From Methanosarcina flavescens (GTDB taxonomy: Archaea; Halobacteriota; Methanosarcinia; Methanosarcinales; Methanosarcinaceae), in NCBI RefSeq assembly GCF_001304615.2, contig NZ_CP032683.1:1674001-1738000 (forward strand): a stretch of 64,000 bases of DNA, in the 5' to 3' direction. A program made the position numbers and the translations under genes. The notes beneath the pieces are model-generated. The model was given only the letters and a program-made list of their open reading frames with translations. It was not told the DNA's origin and did no database searches. Of this stretch, positions 35,271-44,964 are shown piece by piece; position 1 is the first letter of the stretch, and each line of letters starts with the position of its first letter.

Positions 35271-35791
35271 ACATCCTTGAATTTATAAATTTCTTTATTT
35301 TAAGTATTTCATTCTTACCTTTGTAATTCATTTTCCTGTCTAAATGTTAGAGGGTGAATAATGCTTATTTTTTATTTTTGAAAACCGAAAAATCGTAATC
35401 ATATTTTCTAAAATTTTTAATTATGTTAGTTCAGTAACTTAGTTTCCATACTTATTTATTCTTAAGTCATTTATCTTCTAGTCGTAATATTGTTTGTTAG
35501 TGACTATATCTGAGCAAAAATTTGAGTTTCGTAAGGACACTATTAGGGGGAGGGGGGCGTTTGAGCCAGGGGAACGTTTGATCTAAGGGGACGTTTGAGC
35601 CAATGATCCAGAAAAGTAATTCTATGTTCGGGTAGAGTAAGGTATGGGAAGTCTATCTGACAGAAAGGTTCGAAATAAAAGCTGGATAAAAAACAAGATT
35701 CAACTGTTATTTTCTCTAAATAAGACATAAATAGACTGTCTATCTGTCTTAGTATTGTAATTATAGGAAATGTTAATTGGGGAGTGAAAAG
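35271..35791. other. intergenic region upstream of the DUF354 gene
   Basis: About 520 AT-rich bases with a G-rich tandem repeat at 35552-35602 (listed separately). The last 20 bases hold GGGGAGTGA, the ribosome binding site for TTG 35792. No coding remnant seen. Confidence 0.4.
35552..35602. repeat. three tandem 17-base G-rich units
   Basis: Units start at 35552, 35569 and 35586: GGGGGGCGTTTGAGCCA, GGGGAACGTTTGATCTA and AGGGGACGTTTGAGCCA. The fixed core is CGTTTGA. The array stands out as GC-rich in AT-rich DNA about 190 bases upstream of the DUF354 gene, and could be a protein-binding cluster. Confidence 0.85.
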
Positions 35792-36865
35792 TTGAGAGTT
35801 CTTGTCGATATAGGGCATCCAGCCCATGTTCATTTTTTTAAAAACACCATCTGGAGTCTTGAGAAAAAAGGACATCAAGTAATGGTAGTTTCGCGAGATA
35901 AGGATGTAGTTATAGAGCTCTTGAACGCCTACGGGATCCCACATACAGTTTTGAGCAAAGTAAAACCAGGAAAGGGAAATTTGCTTGAAGAATGGTTCAT
36001 AAGAGAGTTTAAAACTTTTAAAATTACCCAGCAATTTAAACCTGATATTATCATGGGTGTCCTTTCTCCAGCTGTAGCTCAAATAGCCTGGATACAGCGG
36101 AAAAAATCCATAATTTTTAACGACACCGAACATGCAATACTGGCTCAGAAGCTAACCTATCCTTTCTGTGACATAATCTGTACTCCTTCAAGCTATCTAA
36201 AAAATGAAGGAAGAAAACAGATAAAGTACAGTGGTTATCATGAACTGGCTTACCTTCATCCATCTTATTTTACTCCCTGTCCTGAGATTCTGAAAGATCT
36301 GGGGGTAGAAGAAGGTGAACCTTTCATAATCCTTCGCTTTGTCTCATGGGGTGCACACCATGATGTAGGCCAGCATGGAATCAGTAATAAATTATCACTC
36401 GTACAGGAAGTCGAAAAATTCGGAAAAGTATTCATAACCTCAGAAGGACCACTAGCAAAAGAGTTTGAAAAGTATAGAATTCGGGTTTCTCCCGAGAAAA
36501 TTCATCACCTTCTCTATTACGCCACTCTGTATGTTGGTGAGGGAGCAACTATGGCTGTTGAAAGTGCAATCCTGGGAACGCCTTCAATCTATGTTTCCAC
36601 TCTGGCAGGAACTATGGGAAACTTTTCCGAACTCGAGAATAAGTACGGTTTACTCTTTAACTACAGTGATTCGGAATCAGCTCTAACAAAAACTATAGAG
36701 CTTCTCAAGGATCAGGAGCTTAAGAAAACCTGGAGTTTGAAAAGGGCTGCTCTTCTCAAGGATAAGATCGATGTGACCGAGTTCATGGTCAAGCTCATAG
36801 AAAACTTTCCTGAAAAAAAATCTGAATTTGTTTTATCTTCGGTCTCGGATGAGTCCTATGCATGA
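35792..36865 (+). CDS. DUF354 protein, GT-B-like
   Basis: 357 residues, starting RVLVDIGHPAHVHFFKN, the signature of archaeal and bacterial DUF354. The fold is expected to resemble GT-B transferases and UDP-GlcNAc 2-epimerase, with a second domain carrying FITSEGPLAKEFEKY and GEGATMAVESAILGTPSIY. No reaction has been firmly assigned to the family as far as I know. TTG 35792 follows GGGGAGTGA by four bases; TTG 35777 is less likely. It heads a tight operon: the next gene overlaps its end by eight bases (ATGCATGA), then two glycosyltransferases follow, so a sugar-transfer or sugar-activating role is plausible. Confidence 0.85.
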   Translation: MRVLVDIGHPAHVHFFKNTIWSLEKKGHQVMVVSRDKDVVIELLNAYGIPHTVLSKVKPGKGNLLEEWFIREFKTFKITQQFKPDIIMGVLSPAVAQIAWIQRKKSIIFNDTEHAILAQKLTYPFCDIICTPSSYLKNEGRKQIKYSGYHELAYLHPSYFTPCPEILKDLGVEEGEPFIILRFVSWGAHHDVGQHGISNKLSLVQEVEKFGKVFITSEGPLAKEFEKYRIRVSPEKIHHLLYYATLYVGEGATMAVESAILGTPSIYVSTLAGTMGNFSELENKYGLLFNYSDSESALTKTIELLKDQELKKTWSLKRAALLKDKIDVTEFMVKLIENFPEKKSEFVLSSVSDESYA

Positions 36866-37898
36866 AATACTGATGAAAAACCAGGATATATGGGATCTTT
36901 TCACTCGAAAAGAAGAATATTCTCCCAAAAAGTTGGACGAGCACCAGCGTTTTCTTTTCTCCGAAAAAGATCTCCGAAATGCTTCTGAGCCTGAGGTATC
37001 TAGGTATCTTATGAAGCATGGGATGCAGGTCGAATTTCCTGAGAACAAATCATTTGCCGTTTGTTTAACTCATGATGTTGATGATATTTATCCACCTCTC
37101 TCACACAGCTTATTGTCATCAGCTTACTGTCTTAAGCAGCTGGATCTCAAGGGTTCTGCAGATCAGTTAATGTGGAAGTTGAGGGGAACAAGCTACTCTC
37201 CCTACCTTAATTTTTCTAAAATAATGGATATTGAAGCCAGATTTGGAGCAAAGTCCTCTTTTTATTTCATTACTGCAGAAGCCGATCCAGTAAGGTTAAG
37301 GTATGATATTGAGGACATAGAGGATCATCTGGGAGAAATCTCAGATAGGGGATGGGAAATAGGTCTTCACGGAGGTTACTATTCATATGACAGTCTGGAA
37401 AAAATAAAACAGGAGAAAGAGAGACTTGAAGCTGCCCTGGGGAGAAAAGTCATAGGTTTTCGTAATCATTACCTCAGGTTCAAAACTCCCGATTCCTGGG
37501 AAATACTTGCAGACGCAGGTTTCGGTTATGATTCAACTTTCGGGCATAGATACTCAATTGGCTTCAGGAACGGAATGTGTCATCCTTTTAATCCATATAA
37601 TCTTAACACAGGAAAAGAGATTGATATTCTCGAAATTCCACTTGTTGTAATGGATGTCGCGCTTTTCGCTACTTGCAAATCTTTCGAAGAAGCCTGGGAG
37701 CGTACAAAGAACCTTATTGATACTACAGCAAGCCTCAATGGCGTTATTACCCTGCTGTGGCATAATTTCGTTTTCGGTTGCAAATTTCGAAAAGATTGGA
37801 CCAGGCTGTATGAGAAAGTGCTTCATTACTGCTACGGAAGAAAAGCCTGGATTACAAGCGGGGAAGAAATTTACAGGTGGTGGAGAGATGGGGTCTGA
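36858..37898 (+). CDS. polysaccharide deacetylase-like protein (THDID family)
   Basis: 346-residue relative of the proteins at 6106 and 44965. The N-terminal module begins DIWDLFTRKEEYSP; metal-site motifs are LTHDVDD, LHGGYYSYD (the second histidine of HxxH is replaced by Tyr), FRNHYLRFKTPDSW and LLWHNF. The conserved stretch FGHRYSIGFRNGMCHP also aligns. It should deacetylate an N-acetyl sugar. Its HGGY instead of HGGH could weaken metal binding or alter specificity. I start at ATG 36858; ATG 36849 is possible. It overlaps the gene before and the GT2 after, so all are translated together. Confidence 0.82.
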   Translation: MHEILMKNQDIWDLFTRKEEYSPKKLDEHQRFLFSEKDLRNASEPEVSRYLMKHGMQVEFPENKSFAVCLTHDVDDIYPPLSHSLLSSAYCLKQLDLKGSADQLMWKLRGTSYSPYLNFSKIMDIEARFGAKSSFYFITAEADPVRLRYDIEDIEDHLGEISDRGWEIGLHGGYYSYDSLEKIKQEKERLEAALGRKVIGFRNHYLRFKTPDSWEILADAGFGYDSTFGHRYSIGFRNGMCHPFNPYNLNTGKEIDILEIPLVVMDVALFATCKSFEEAWERTKNLIDTTASLNGVITLLWHNFVFGCKFRKDWTRLYEKVLHYCYGRKAWITSGEEIYRWWRDGV

Positions 37899-38814
37899 TA
37901 TAAAAGGAAAGTATTTGCTGGTTACACCTGCAAAGAATGAAGAACAAAACCTGCTCGAAGTTTCGAAATCTGTAACAGGACAGAAACTAAAACCTGAGTT
38001 ATGGATTATAGTCGACGACGGGAGTACCGATAGGACACCACGTATTCTCGAAGACTTGCAGGCAAATCATTCCTGGATCCATAGCATAAGATTGCCTCCC
38101 AGACCAAGAGACATTACTTTTCACTATAGCTATGTCTGCAAACAGGGCTTTGATTATGCGCTTGAGTATTGCAGAGAAAATAATATTGAGTTCGAGTATA
38201 TAGGCCTTCTTGATGCCGATACAGTTCTGGAGGAGAACTATTTTAAGAAACTTCTGGCTGAGTTTGAAAAGGATAATTCTATTGGAATTGTAAGCGGTGG
38301 GATATATTATGATACTGACGGAAAGCTTTCTCTAGAAGTGACTAACAAAAATCTCCCTCGTGGAACAGGAAGGATCTGGAGGAAAGAATGCTTCTTTGAG
38401 ACTGGCGGCTACCAGGTGGAACCATCTCCAGATTCGATTTCCAATATAAAAGCTCTCATGCGAGGCTGGCAGCTCATACAATATGCTGATGTCGTTCAGA
38501 TACAGAAACGTAAAACAAGTGCAGCAGATGGACTCTGGAGTGGATATATTAAAAATGGCTGGATGGCTTACTATCTTGGGAAAAAACCTCTCATTGCTCT
38601 CGTAAACGTGCTTTATTTCTCATTGAAACCTCCCTATTATACAGGTGCTGCTTACTTCTTGGGTTATTTTAGTTCGGCAATCAGAAAGGAGAAAAGAATT
38701 CAAGATCCTGAAATCAGGAATTACTACAGAAATCAGGGACTTTCAGGATTATTATCCCAAATCCCGGGAATGTCCAGCCATAACCCAAGAGATTTACGGG
38801 AAGGAGAGCCGTGA
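37888..38814 (+). CDS. glycosyltransferase family 2
   Basis: 308 residues: LLVTPAKNEEQNLLEV at the start, IIVDDGSTDRTPRIL near residue 45, LLDADTVLEENYF (DxD) near 110, and GTGRIWRKECFFETGGY near 160. A short hydrophobic part near residue 235 may associate with the membrane. It should transfer one sugar onto a lipid-linked acceptor. ATG 37888 has GGTGGAG just upstream; the frame extends far to the left but runs through the deacetylase gene. It overlaps that gene's 3' end by 11 bases and is followed after 45 bases by the GT4. Confidence 0.88.
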   Translation: MGSDIKGKYLLVTPAKNEEQNLLEVSKSVTGQKLKPELWIIVDDGSTDRTPRILEDLQANHSWIHSIRLPPRPRDITFHYSYVCKQGFDYALEYCRENNIEFEYIGLLDADTVLEENYFKKLLAEFEKDNSIGIVSGGIYYDTDGKLSLEVTNKNLPRGTGRIWRKECFFETGGYQVEPSPDSISNIKALMRGWQLIQYADVVQIQKRKTSAADGLWSGYIKNGWMAYYLGKKPLIALVNVLYFSLKPPYYTGAAYFLGYFSSAIRKEKRIQDPEIRNYYRNQGLSGLLSQIPGMSSHNPRDLREGEP

Positions 38815-38859
38815 ATAGTAGCAACGTTTTGAAAAAGCAGTTTACTCACAGGTGATAAT

Positions 38860-40080
38860 TTGAAGATGCTTTTCTTGGATATGGTAAGACCCCTTTCTCT
38901 TGCCGATGGCTCACTTATCCATAGATACGAACTTGTTAGCAATCTAGCCAGGTTTGAAAATGAAATCCATATATTTACTGCTGGTAGTACTTCTCTCTCG
39001 AATATCGAGAATATACATAGCCATAATATCCCACCTGGAAATTTCCTTTCACTTACTGTCAATTACTTCAGCAGTTCTATAAGCCTTCTCAGTTCCGAGA
39101 CTTTTGATGTGTTATATACCCGCAATCCCAATTTTGGATTTCTTGCTGGACTTTTCTGTAAAACCAGATGTAAAAAAATAGTTTACGAGTTAAATGGAAT
39201 TCCTGAGGATGAAAAGAATCTTCTCAGAACAAAATATGAGGAAGATAGATTTTCGCAACCACGCAAAAAGAATTATTTTTCAAACCAATATTTCTCTGTG
39301 CATGCAAGGCTTAAACTATTTATTCTCAAAAAAGCTCTCGGGTTTTCAGACAGAATTATTGCTGTGACTCCAGGTATAAAAACAAATCTTGAGAAGATAT
39401 ATAACATTCCTGGAGAAAAAATAGTCGTAGTCTCCAATGGAGCAAATACCTCCTTGTTCAGGCCGAAGGAACAGGAAATCTGTAGAAAAAAACTCGGTCT
39501 GGATCTTGGAACTCCCTATATATGTTTTGTGGGCAATCTTGCTCCCTGGCAGGGGATCGAGTATTTGGTAAAGGCAGTTCCATCTATACTTTCCAGGATT
39601 CCAGAATGCCGTTTCCTGATTGTCGGAGATGGGGTTATGAAAGATAACCTTCTCAAGCTCTGCAGGGAGCTCGGAGTTGAGGATAAGTTCATTTTTACAG
39701 GTGTGGTTGCCTACGATCGTGTGCCTCTTTACATTAATGCGAGTGATATATGTGTAGCTCCTTTTATACTTGCCAGAAATGCAAAAATAGGTCTTTCTCC
39801 CCTGAAATTATACGAGTACATGGCTTGCGGAAAACCTGTAGTTGCAAGTAATATTAGTGGTGTTTCCGATGTACTAGAGGCTTCAGGAGGAGGAATTCCT
39901 GTCCTTCCTGAAAACCCGAATGCTCTTGCAGAAGGAATCATAAAAGTGCTTGAAAATCCGGGCTTGGGGAAGAAACTGGGCTCAAAAGGTTTAAGTTATG
40001 TTACTGAAAATTACAGCTGGTACAGCGTTGCGAAAAAGGTTAACGAAGTCTGCAAATCAGTACTCGAAGCCGAGAACTGA
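38860..40080 (+). CDS. glycosyltransferase family 4
   Basis: 406-residue GT-B protein, paralog of the one at 21701. Acceptor-side motifs: YTRNPNFGFLAG and YELNGIPEDEKN. Donor side: CFVGNLAPWQGIEYLV, IVGDGVMKDNLL, YEYMACGKPVVAS and GGGIPVLPENPNALA. It begins at TTG 38860 behind AGGTGATAA. It is the fourth gene of the operon that begins with DUF354. Donor and linkage unknown. Confidence 0.92.
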   Translation: MKMLFLDMVRPLSLADGSLIHRYELVSNLARFENEIHIFTAGSTSLSNIENIHSHNIPPGNFLSLTVNYFSSSISLLSSETFDVLYTRNPNFGFLAGLFCKTRCKKIVYELNGIPEDEKNLLRTKYEEDRFSQPRKKNYFSNQYFSVHARLKLFILKKALGFSDRIIAVTPGIKTNLEKIYNIPGEKIVVVSNGANTSLFRPKEQEICRKKLGLDLGTPYICFVGNLAPWQGIEYLVKAVPSILSRIPECRFLIVGDGVMKDNLLKLCRELGVEDKFIFTGVVAYDRVPLYINASDICVAPFILARNAKIGLSPLKLYEYMACGKPVVASNISGVSDVLEASGGGIPVLPENPNALAEGIIKVLENPGLGKKLGSKGLSYVTENYSWYSVAKKVNEVCKSVLEAEN

Positions 40081-40159
40081 GAATTCGAAATTAATTGATG
40101 TTTTTCCTATAACTCAATAAATCACAGATAAGATAGTATCTATTTGCACGGGGCTTAAA

Positions 40160-41167
40160 ATGGAAGGAATTGAAGTTAGAGAATTAGCGCCATCCGAATA
40201 CAAAGAATGGGATTTGCTTGTAGAGAAAGCTCAACCTGGTACACTTTTCCACACCAGTGAATGGCTTGGAATTTGCAGGGATGTCCTGTCAAAAGATCTC
40301 AAAATCTACGGCTGTTTCAGAAAGGGAGAACTTGTAGGAGGCTGTCCGCTTTTTGTTAAAAACATTAAGGGAGTCTTGAAAGTAGCAACCTCGACCTGTG
40401 ATATGACCAGCTATAGTGGACCTCTTATAAAAGAGAGCGCCAGTTCCAGGGCAAGTAAACGTATACAGGAGACTCACGAAATTCTTAATCCCCTCAGGGA
40501 GTTTCTTTGCAAGCAGGGATTTGATAGTATTCATCTTACGTTTTCTCCCGGGTTTAAGGATGTAAGACCTTTTACCTGGTATGGATGGGATTCCACCGTG
40601 CATTATACTCATTACTTAAATCTGAAAGATAGTGTGGACAACAACCTTTCAAGAAAGATCCGCAGAGAACTCAGAACTGCAAACGAGGCAGGACTTAAGA
40701 CCAGGGCATGGAATGATCCTGAGACATATTACCATCTGCTCTCAATGGTTTACGAAAAACAGAATTTAGCACCTCCCCTTCCCAGAGAGTTTTTTGAGAG
40801 AGTATTTAAACTGATTCAGGAAAAAGATATTGGTTATATGTTTGTCACAGAGACTCCTGAAGGTGAAGCTGTTGCAGCTCACCTGAATCTGTATGGAAAG
40901 AAATGCACCATAACCTGGACCTCAGCCCTGAACCCGGATTTTGGCCGTCTGGGTCCTAATGCTCTTCTATATTATAATGAATTTCTTGATCTGAAGTCCC
41001 GAAACTTCGAGTACATGAATGTAATGGCAGCGAATATTCCCAGGTTTGCGGATTTTATCATGGGTTTCTCTCCTGAGCTAATTCCCTATTATAGCGTGAC
41101 TCTGGAGAGCAAAAAATATTCAATCGCAAAAACCCTGTATAAAATCACCCACAAAGAAACTTACTAA
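40160..41167 (+). CDS. FemAB/GNAT-like acyltransferase
   Basis: 335 residues that look like a double GNAT fold of the Acetyltransf_6 (CelD/BcsL, FemAB-related) type: YKEWDLLVEKAQPGTLFHT at the start, GCFRKGELVGGCPLFVKN near 55, LSRKIRRELRTANEAG near 165 and AAHLNLYGKKCTITWTSA near 238. Such proteins occur in exopolysaccharide loci and may add an acyl or aminoacyl group to a sugar. It starts at ATG 40160 after GGGGC and is the last gene of this plus-strand run, convergent with the flippase at 41341. The substrate is unknown. Confidence 0.82.
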   Translation: MEGIEVRELAPSEYKEWDLLVEKAQPGTLFHTSEWLGICRDVLSKDLKIYGCFRKGELVGGCPLFVKNIKGVLKVATSTCDMTSYSGPLIKESASSRASKRIQETHEILNPLREFLCKQGFDSIHLTFSPGFKDVRPFTWYGWDSTVHYTHYLNLKDSVDNNLSRKIRRELRTANEAGLKTRAWNDPETYYHLLSMVYEKQNLAPPLPREFFERVFKLIQEKDIGYMFVTETPEGEAVAAHLNLYGKKCTITWTSALNPDFGRLGPNALLYYNEFLDLKSRNFEYMNVMAANIPRFADFIMGFSPELIPYYSVTLESKKYSIAKTLYKITHKETY

Positions 41168-41340
41168 CAGAACCGGTTTTTTCTTAGAATTATAAAATCG
41201 GGAAAATCCCAATTTAATTTTTATATTTTTTCTAATCGGACTTTTTCCTGACCAGATACTTTTTTCTTTGTAAATGGAATGTTTTAGAAGTTTTCAGCTT
41301 TTTCTTAAAGTTATTTCTCTGAAAAGGTTTGATTTCCTGT

Positions 41341-42804
41341 TCAGGTTTTGTTTTTTATATTTACGAGAAAAGCCGAAAATATCCTCCTGAATGCAGGGTC
41401 GTCACGAAGGGTTAGACCGTAATAAATTGGAGTTATGATGGCAGTTGCAATAAGGATAATATAAAAGTTTACGGAGAACGCTTCAAGCAGAATTAATGGG
41501 ATCGAGACAGCGATTCCTATTGCGGCATATTTAACAAGGATCTCTACGCTTTCCATTCTATTAATTCCTACAAGATTAAGCAAATACGCATTGTTCCAGA
41601 GCCAGAATACAACTCCTGTAAAGCTGAACAGTCCGAGGGCAAACTCAGGGCTTCCGTACATTCCCCCTATAACCAGTGCTACTATCCTGGAGACAAGAAG
41701 AACCATGCTGAAGGTGAGCCAGATCTTCTGTTTCTCAAAGACGCTATAAAGGGTTGAGATAGGCGAGGACAAAAAAACGAGGAATATCCAGGGTACAAGG
41801 ATTTTCACATAAGTGCCTGATACATGCCAGCCCTCTCCGAAAGCAAATGTAAAGATTTCCTCTCCCAAGATCAGCAGAAGTATCATTGGGAATATTCCTA
41901 TTAGAATTAGCTTTTTGTAAACCTCGCTAACAATAGTTTTCATATCCCCTTCTCCATTCCCGTTCTTTACCTCACTGATTTTCTGGAAGAAAACCTGCTG
42001 TATAGCTGTCCCGATAAGCCCCATAGGCATATTTACTACTTGATTCGCAAGCGAAAAATATCCGACAACGCTTGTACTGTAAAAGTACACAAGCAAAAAG
42101 GTAGGCACCTGTGGCGAAATCGAGTTTGCGAGTGTGGACCAGGAACTAAATAAGGGAAAATTTTTATACCGAATAGCTAGTTCTTTCATTTTTTTTATCG
42201 AAACTTTCTTGAAGATTTTTAAATCTTCTTTTGCACCCTTGAGCATGAACAGGTCCGCTAACCCGTATCCAACTGTGTATCCTGCTATGAGACCCAGAGG
42301 CGATACTGCACTCCATATTGGGGTAACTAACTGTAATATTTTGGTTGACAATGTGTTTAAAACTCTGGAGCCTGCTATAATTCCAAAACGTACTTTTCTT
42401 GAAAGCCAGTAATTCTGCACGAAGAAAAGGCCGTTAAAAAATACTATTAGAGGTAGATAAATTAAATATTCTGAGATTCCAGGAGCATTAAGGATTCGCT
42501 CAATTTTATCTGGGAATATTATTACAGTTGCAGCTGTGAGTAAAGATATAAGGGTAACTAATACCGAACAAAGAAAGACTATGTTTGCGGAATCTTCATC
42601 GGTTTTTGGTAGCATAATAGCATACTGGTATGAAAAAGTAGAGAAAATTACCAGTATACCTGATACCGAAACGAAAAGCTGAAAAACTCCTAAGTCATCA
42701 GGGCTGTAAATTCTAGTAATTAGGGGTACAAGAAGTATAGCCAGAATCTGTGAAGCAACACTTCCTGATACAAGTTTCAAAACATTAGTGATAAAGTTTG
42801 ACAT
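41341..42804 (-). CDS. Wzx-like polysaccharide flippase
   Basis: 487 residues, 12-14 membrane helices. LVSGSVASQILAILLVPLIT, then RIYSPDDLGVFQLFVSV, match the first two helices of the flippase at 4129 (GGTTFAQILMILSAPVLTRL and YGPDDFG), and the order of later segments is the same, so the two are paralogs. ATG 42804 (MSNFITN) gives a normal N-terminus but has no strong ribosome binding site; TTG 42864 would add 20 residues. The gene follows the GT-C-like gene at 42898 on the same strand and may be co-transcribed with it and the deacetylase at 44965. Confidence 0.9.
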   Translation of the reverse strand: MSNFITNVLKLVSGSVASQILAILLVPLITRIYSPDDLGVFQLFVSVSGILVIFSTFSYQYAIMLPKTDEDSANIVFLCSVLVTLISLLTAATVIIFPDKIERILNAPGISEYLIYLPLIVFFNGLFFVQNYWLSRKVRFGIIAGSRVLNTLSTKILQLVTPIWSAVSPLGLIAGYTVGYGLADLFMLKGAKEDLKIFKKVSIKKMKELAIRYKNFPLFSSWSTLANSISPQVPTFLLVYFYSTSVVGYFSLANQVVNMPMGLIGTAIQQVFFQKISEVKNGNGEGDMKTIVSEVYKKLILIGIFPMILLLILGEEIFTFAFGEGWHVSGTYVKILVPWIFLVFLSSPISTLYSVFEKQKIWLTFSMVLLVSRIVALVIGGMYGSPEFALGLFSFTGVVFWLWNNAYLLNLVGINRMESVEILVKYAAIGIAVSIPLILLEAFSVNFYIILIATAIITPIYYGLTLRDDPAFRRIFSAFLVNIKNKT

Positions 42805-42897
42805 GCTATTTTCAACTCTAAAAATATAGGCTCCAGATACATGGGTTCTTCTTTCATTTCCCAATTAGTAAATGGAGTTTATCCTGGGCTTTTGATT

Positions 42898-44829
42898 TCA
42901 GGCCGTTTTTTCTTCCTTTATGTAAGCAAACACTTCTTCATTATCATATACACGGGCATAATCATATGTTTTAAATCTGTTGAAGAATTCTTCTGGCATC
43001 TTCTGGATAAAGTTCACTCCATAACGTTCAGGATCATTAATGGATACTGGTTCTTTCAAAGTTGACTTTCTCAGCAAGACCATGGGATTACCAGCAATCT
43101 CTCCAGTCTGTATATGCTGAATGTTAAAATATGTTGCGTTACTTGAATCATATCCCCTATCCCTGTAAAAAAGACAACTGTCATATGGAGAATCCATCAG
43201 GATGTTTCCGGAGTGTCTTGCTGTTATTGTCTTTACTGCTTCGATTTCAACCTCTTTGAACTGGTTCCTGACGGTTGTATCCTTTGCAACAAGAGGGTTG
43301 TCTTTATTTATGCCTGGCGTGGTTACCATCACAAATGAAAACAATGAAATGATTATGAAAATTGCAAGCACCTTTGCTTTTTTCGAATTAAAGAGACTCA
43401 CTAATTTTAACATATATGAAGCAGCTACAAGTACCAGAAACACTGCTATCAGCGGAAACCATCGGCTTGTCAGAAAATTTCTCATTCCGAGTAGAGGAAT
43501 GCCATATGCAAGACCGTACAGAATTACAACCACAAGAGCAACGGAGAATTTGTTTATATTTTTGACATCCCTGCCAGAAAACCAGGCTAATACTCCTCCT
43601 ATTGCGAAAAATGGCAAAGCAAGATAGCTTATGTGAAGTAAGAGTACTTCCAGTGATTCCTGATTATTTGCGGAGCCTAAAATGAGCTCCTCGCTTGAGT
43701 AGCTTGTTCCTACCTCAATTACATCCATAAGAGGAGCGAGAACCATCTCAAGAAATGAGGTGTTCGGATTGACAAATGTGAACATCCAGTATGTTTGTAA
43801 GCTAATAACAAAAAAGAGCATATAATTAAAGCTGTTTGTTTTGATAGGGAGACTCTTATAAACATGGTTGTGCAGATATTTGCCTGCATAGATTGAAGCT
43901 AAAGAAAGAAGTACTACAAAAGTGGTCAACTGGTGGGTTAGAACCATTAAAATAGTAGCTATTAGGATAAATCCTGTGTATCTCAAGCTCTGTTTCTCGC
44001 TAAAGATCGCATATATAATAAATATAAAGTAGCAGAGAACAAGTGAGCCAGGAGTTATATTTGCAATGCCAGCAACGATGTTATGATTATTTAAGTTTAT
44101 TAGCAAAGTCGCCAGCAAACCCATCTGAGGACCTTCAAGTTTCTTTCCTATGAGGTAGATGACTAGAGTACTGAAAACACTGACAAATCCTATGGAGTAA
44201 AATATTGCGTCTTTAACATCTGTTTTACCCATTATCTGAGTCACTGAGATAAAAATGTGAGCAAGTGGATAATAGAAATATTTACCACTTATCTCAATCG
44301 GAGCAATGGACCCGGTATCAGTAATAAACCGTGCCATACTGGCATGGAAATAAGCATCGTAGCCCATAAGGCTCGGAAAATTGTAAAAAATCCCTACTCT
44401 TATGAGAATCGATAAAAGGAATATTTGCAGTAGTATGGATGCTACGCTGTCGCCCTTCCTAATATAAAGGATCTGAGAGGCAATAATGGCTGCAAGGACA
44501 CATATCAATATGAAATAAGATATGGGCCTGTAATATAGATTCATACTGTATATTAAAACGCATATCAGAAAAATGAGATAGAATGAGATTCCCAGTATAC
44601 TTTTTAATCTGTCTTCTTGGGAAGATATCGCAGCCTCGCTTTTAAATTTATTTCTGAATACGAAGTAGATAAAGCAGGAAGAGAGAACGGCTATGCCAAT
44701 ATCTTTCTGGTTTAGATTGATTATATAATATAAAGAAATAATAAATAAACCTAAACCGAATCCCATGACGCTAAGAATTACATCAAGGTTTTTCGTAAGC
44801 TCCTCTGCGTATCTTTTTGCAGTTTCCAT
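42898..44829 (-). CDS. large GT-C-like membrane protein
   Basis: 643 residues with about 13 membrane helices and a soluble C-terminal part of about 120 residues. The first long outside loop has GYDAYFHASMARFITDTG (about residue 156), with D-x3-H as in the protein at 17991, and then YYPLAHIF, like YFPLYHVL there. These features point to the GT-C class, which uses lipid-linked sugars outside the membrane. GTGGGGT precedes ATG 44829; TTG 44862 is an alternative. The 70-base gap on its left leads to the flippase. It may be a polymerase or a transferase adding sugar after flipping. Confidence 0.75.
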   Translation of the reverse strand: METAKRYAEELTKNLDVILSVMGFGLGLFIISLYYIINLNQKDIGIAVLSSCFIYFVFRNKFKSEAAISSQEDRLKSILGISFYLIFLICVLIYSMNLYYRPISYFILICVLAAIIASQILYIRKGDSVASILLQIFLLSILIRVGIFYNFPSLMGYDAYFHASMARFITDTGSIAPIEISGKYFYYPLAHIFISVTQIMGKTDVKDAIFYSIGFVSVFSTLVIYLIGKKLEGPQMGLLATLLINLNNHNIVAGIANITPGSLVLCYFIFIIYAIFSEKQSLRYTGFILIATILMVLTHQLTTFVVLLSLASIYAGKYLHNHVYKSLPIKTNSFNYMLFFVISLQTYWMFTFVNPNTSFLEMVLAPLMDVIEVGTSYSSEELILGSANNQESLEVLLLHISYLALPFFAIGGVLAWFSGRDVKNINKFSVALVVVILYGLAYGIPLLGMRNFLTSRWFPLIAVFLVLVAASYMLKLVSLFNSKKAKVLAIFIIISLFSFVMVTTPGINKDNPLVAKDTTVRNQFKEVEIEAVKTITARHSGNILMDSPYDSCLFYRDRGYDSSNATYFNIQHIQTGEIAGNPMVLLRKSTLKEPVSINDPERYGVNFIQKMPEEFFNRFKTYDYARVYDNEEVFAYIKEEKTA

Positions 44830-44964
44830 ATAACCCCACAGATCAATAACTTTTATAATCAAACCATACCAAGTTAAAATATTTTTTGCCTGTAAATCCA
44901 GATGGCTTTCTCACAGTTTAATTCTCTTTTTCAATCCCATGTTATTTTCCTTAGTATCATATAT

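Noticed and set aside
37654-37887. Longer start for the GT2
   Set aside because: The extension lies wholly inside the deacetylase gene in another frame.
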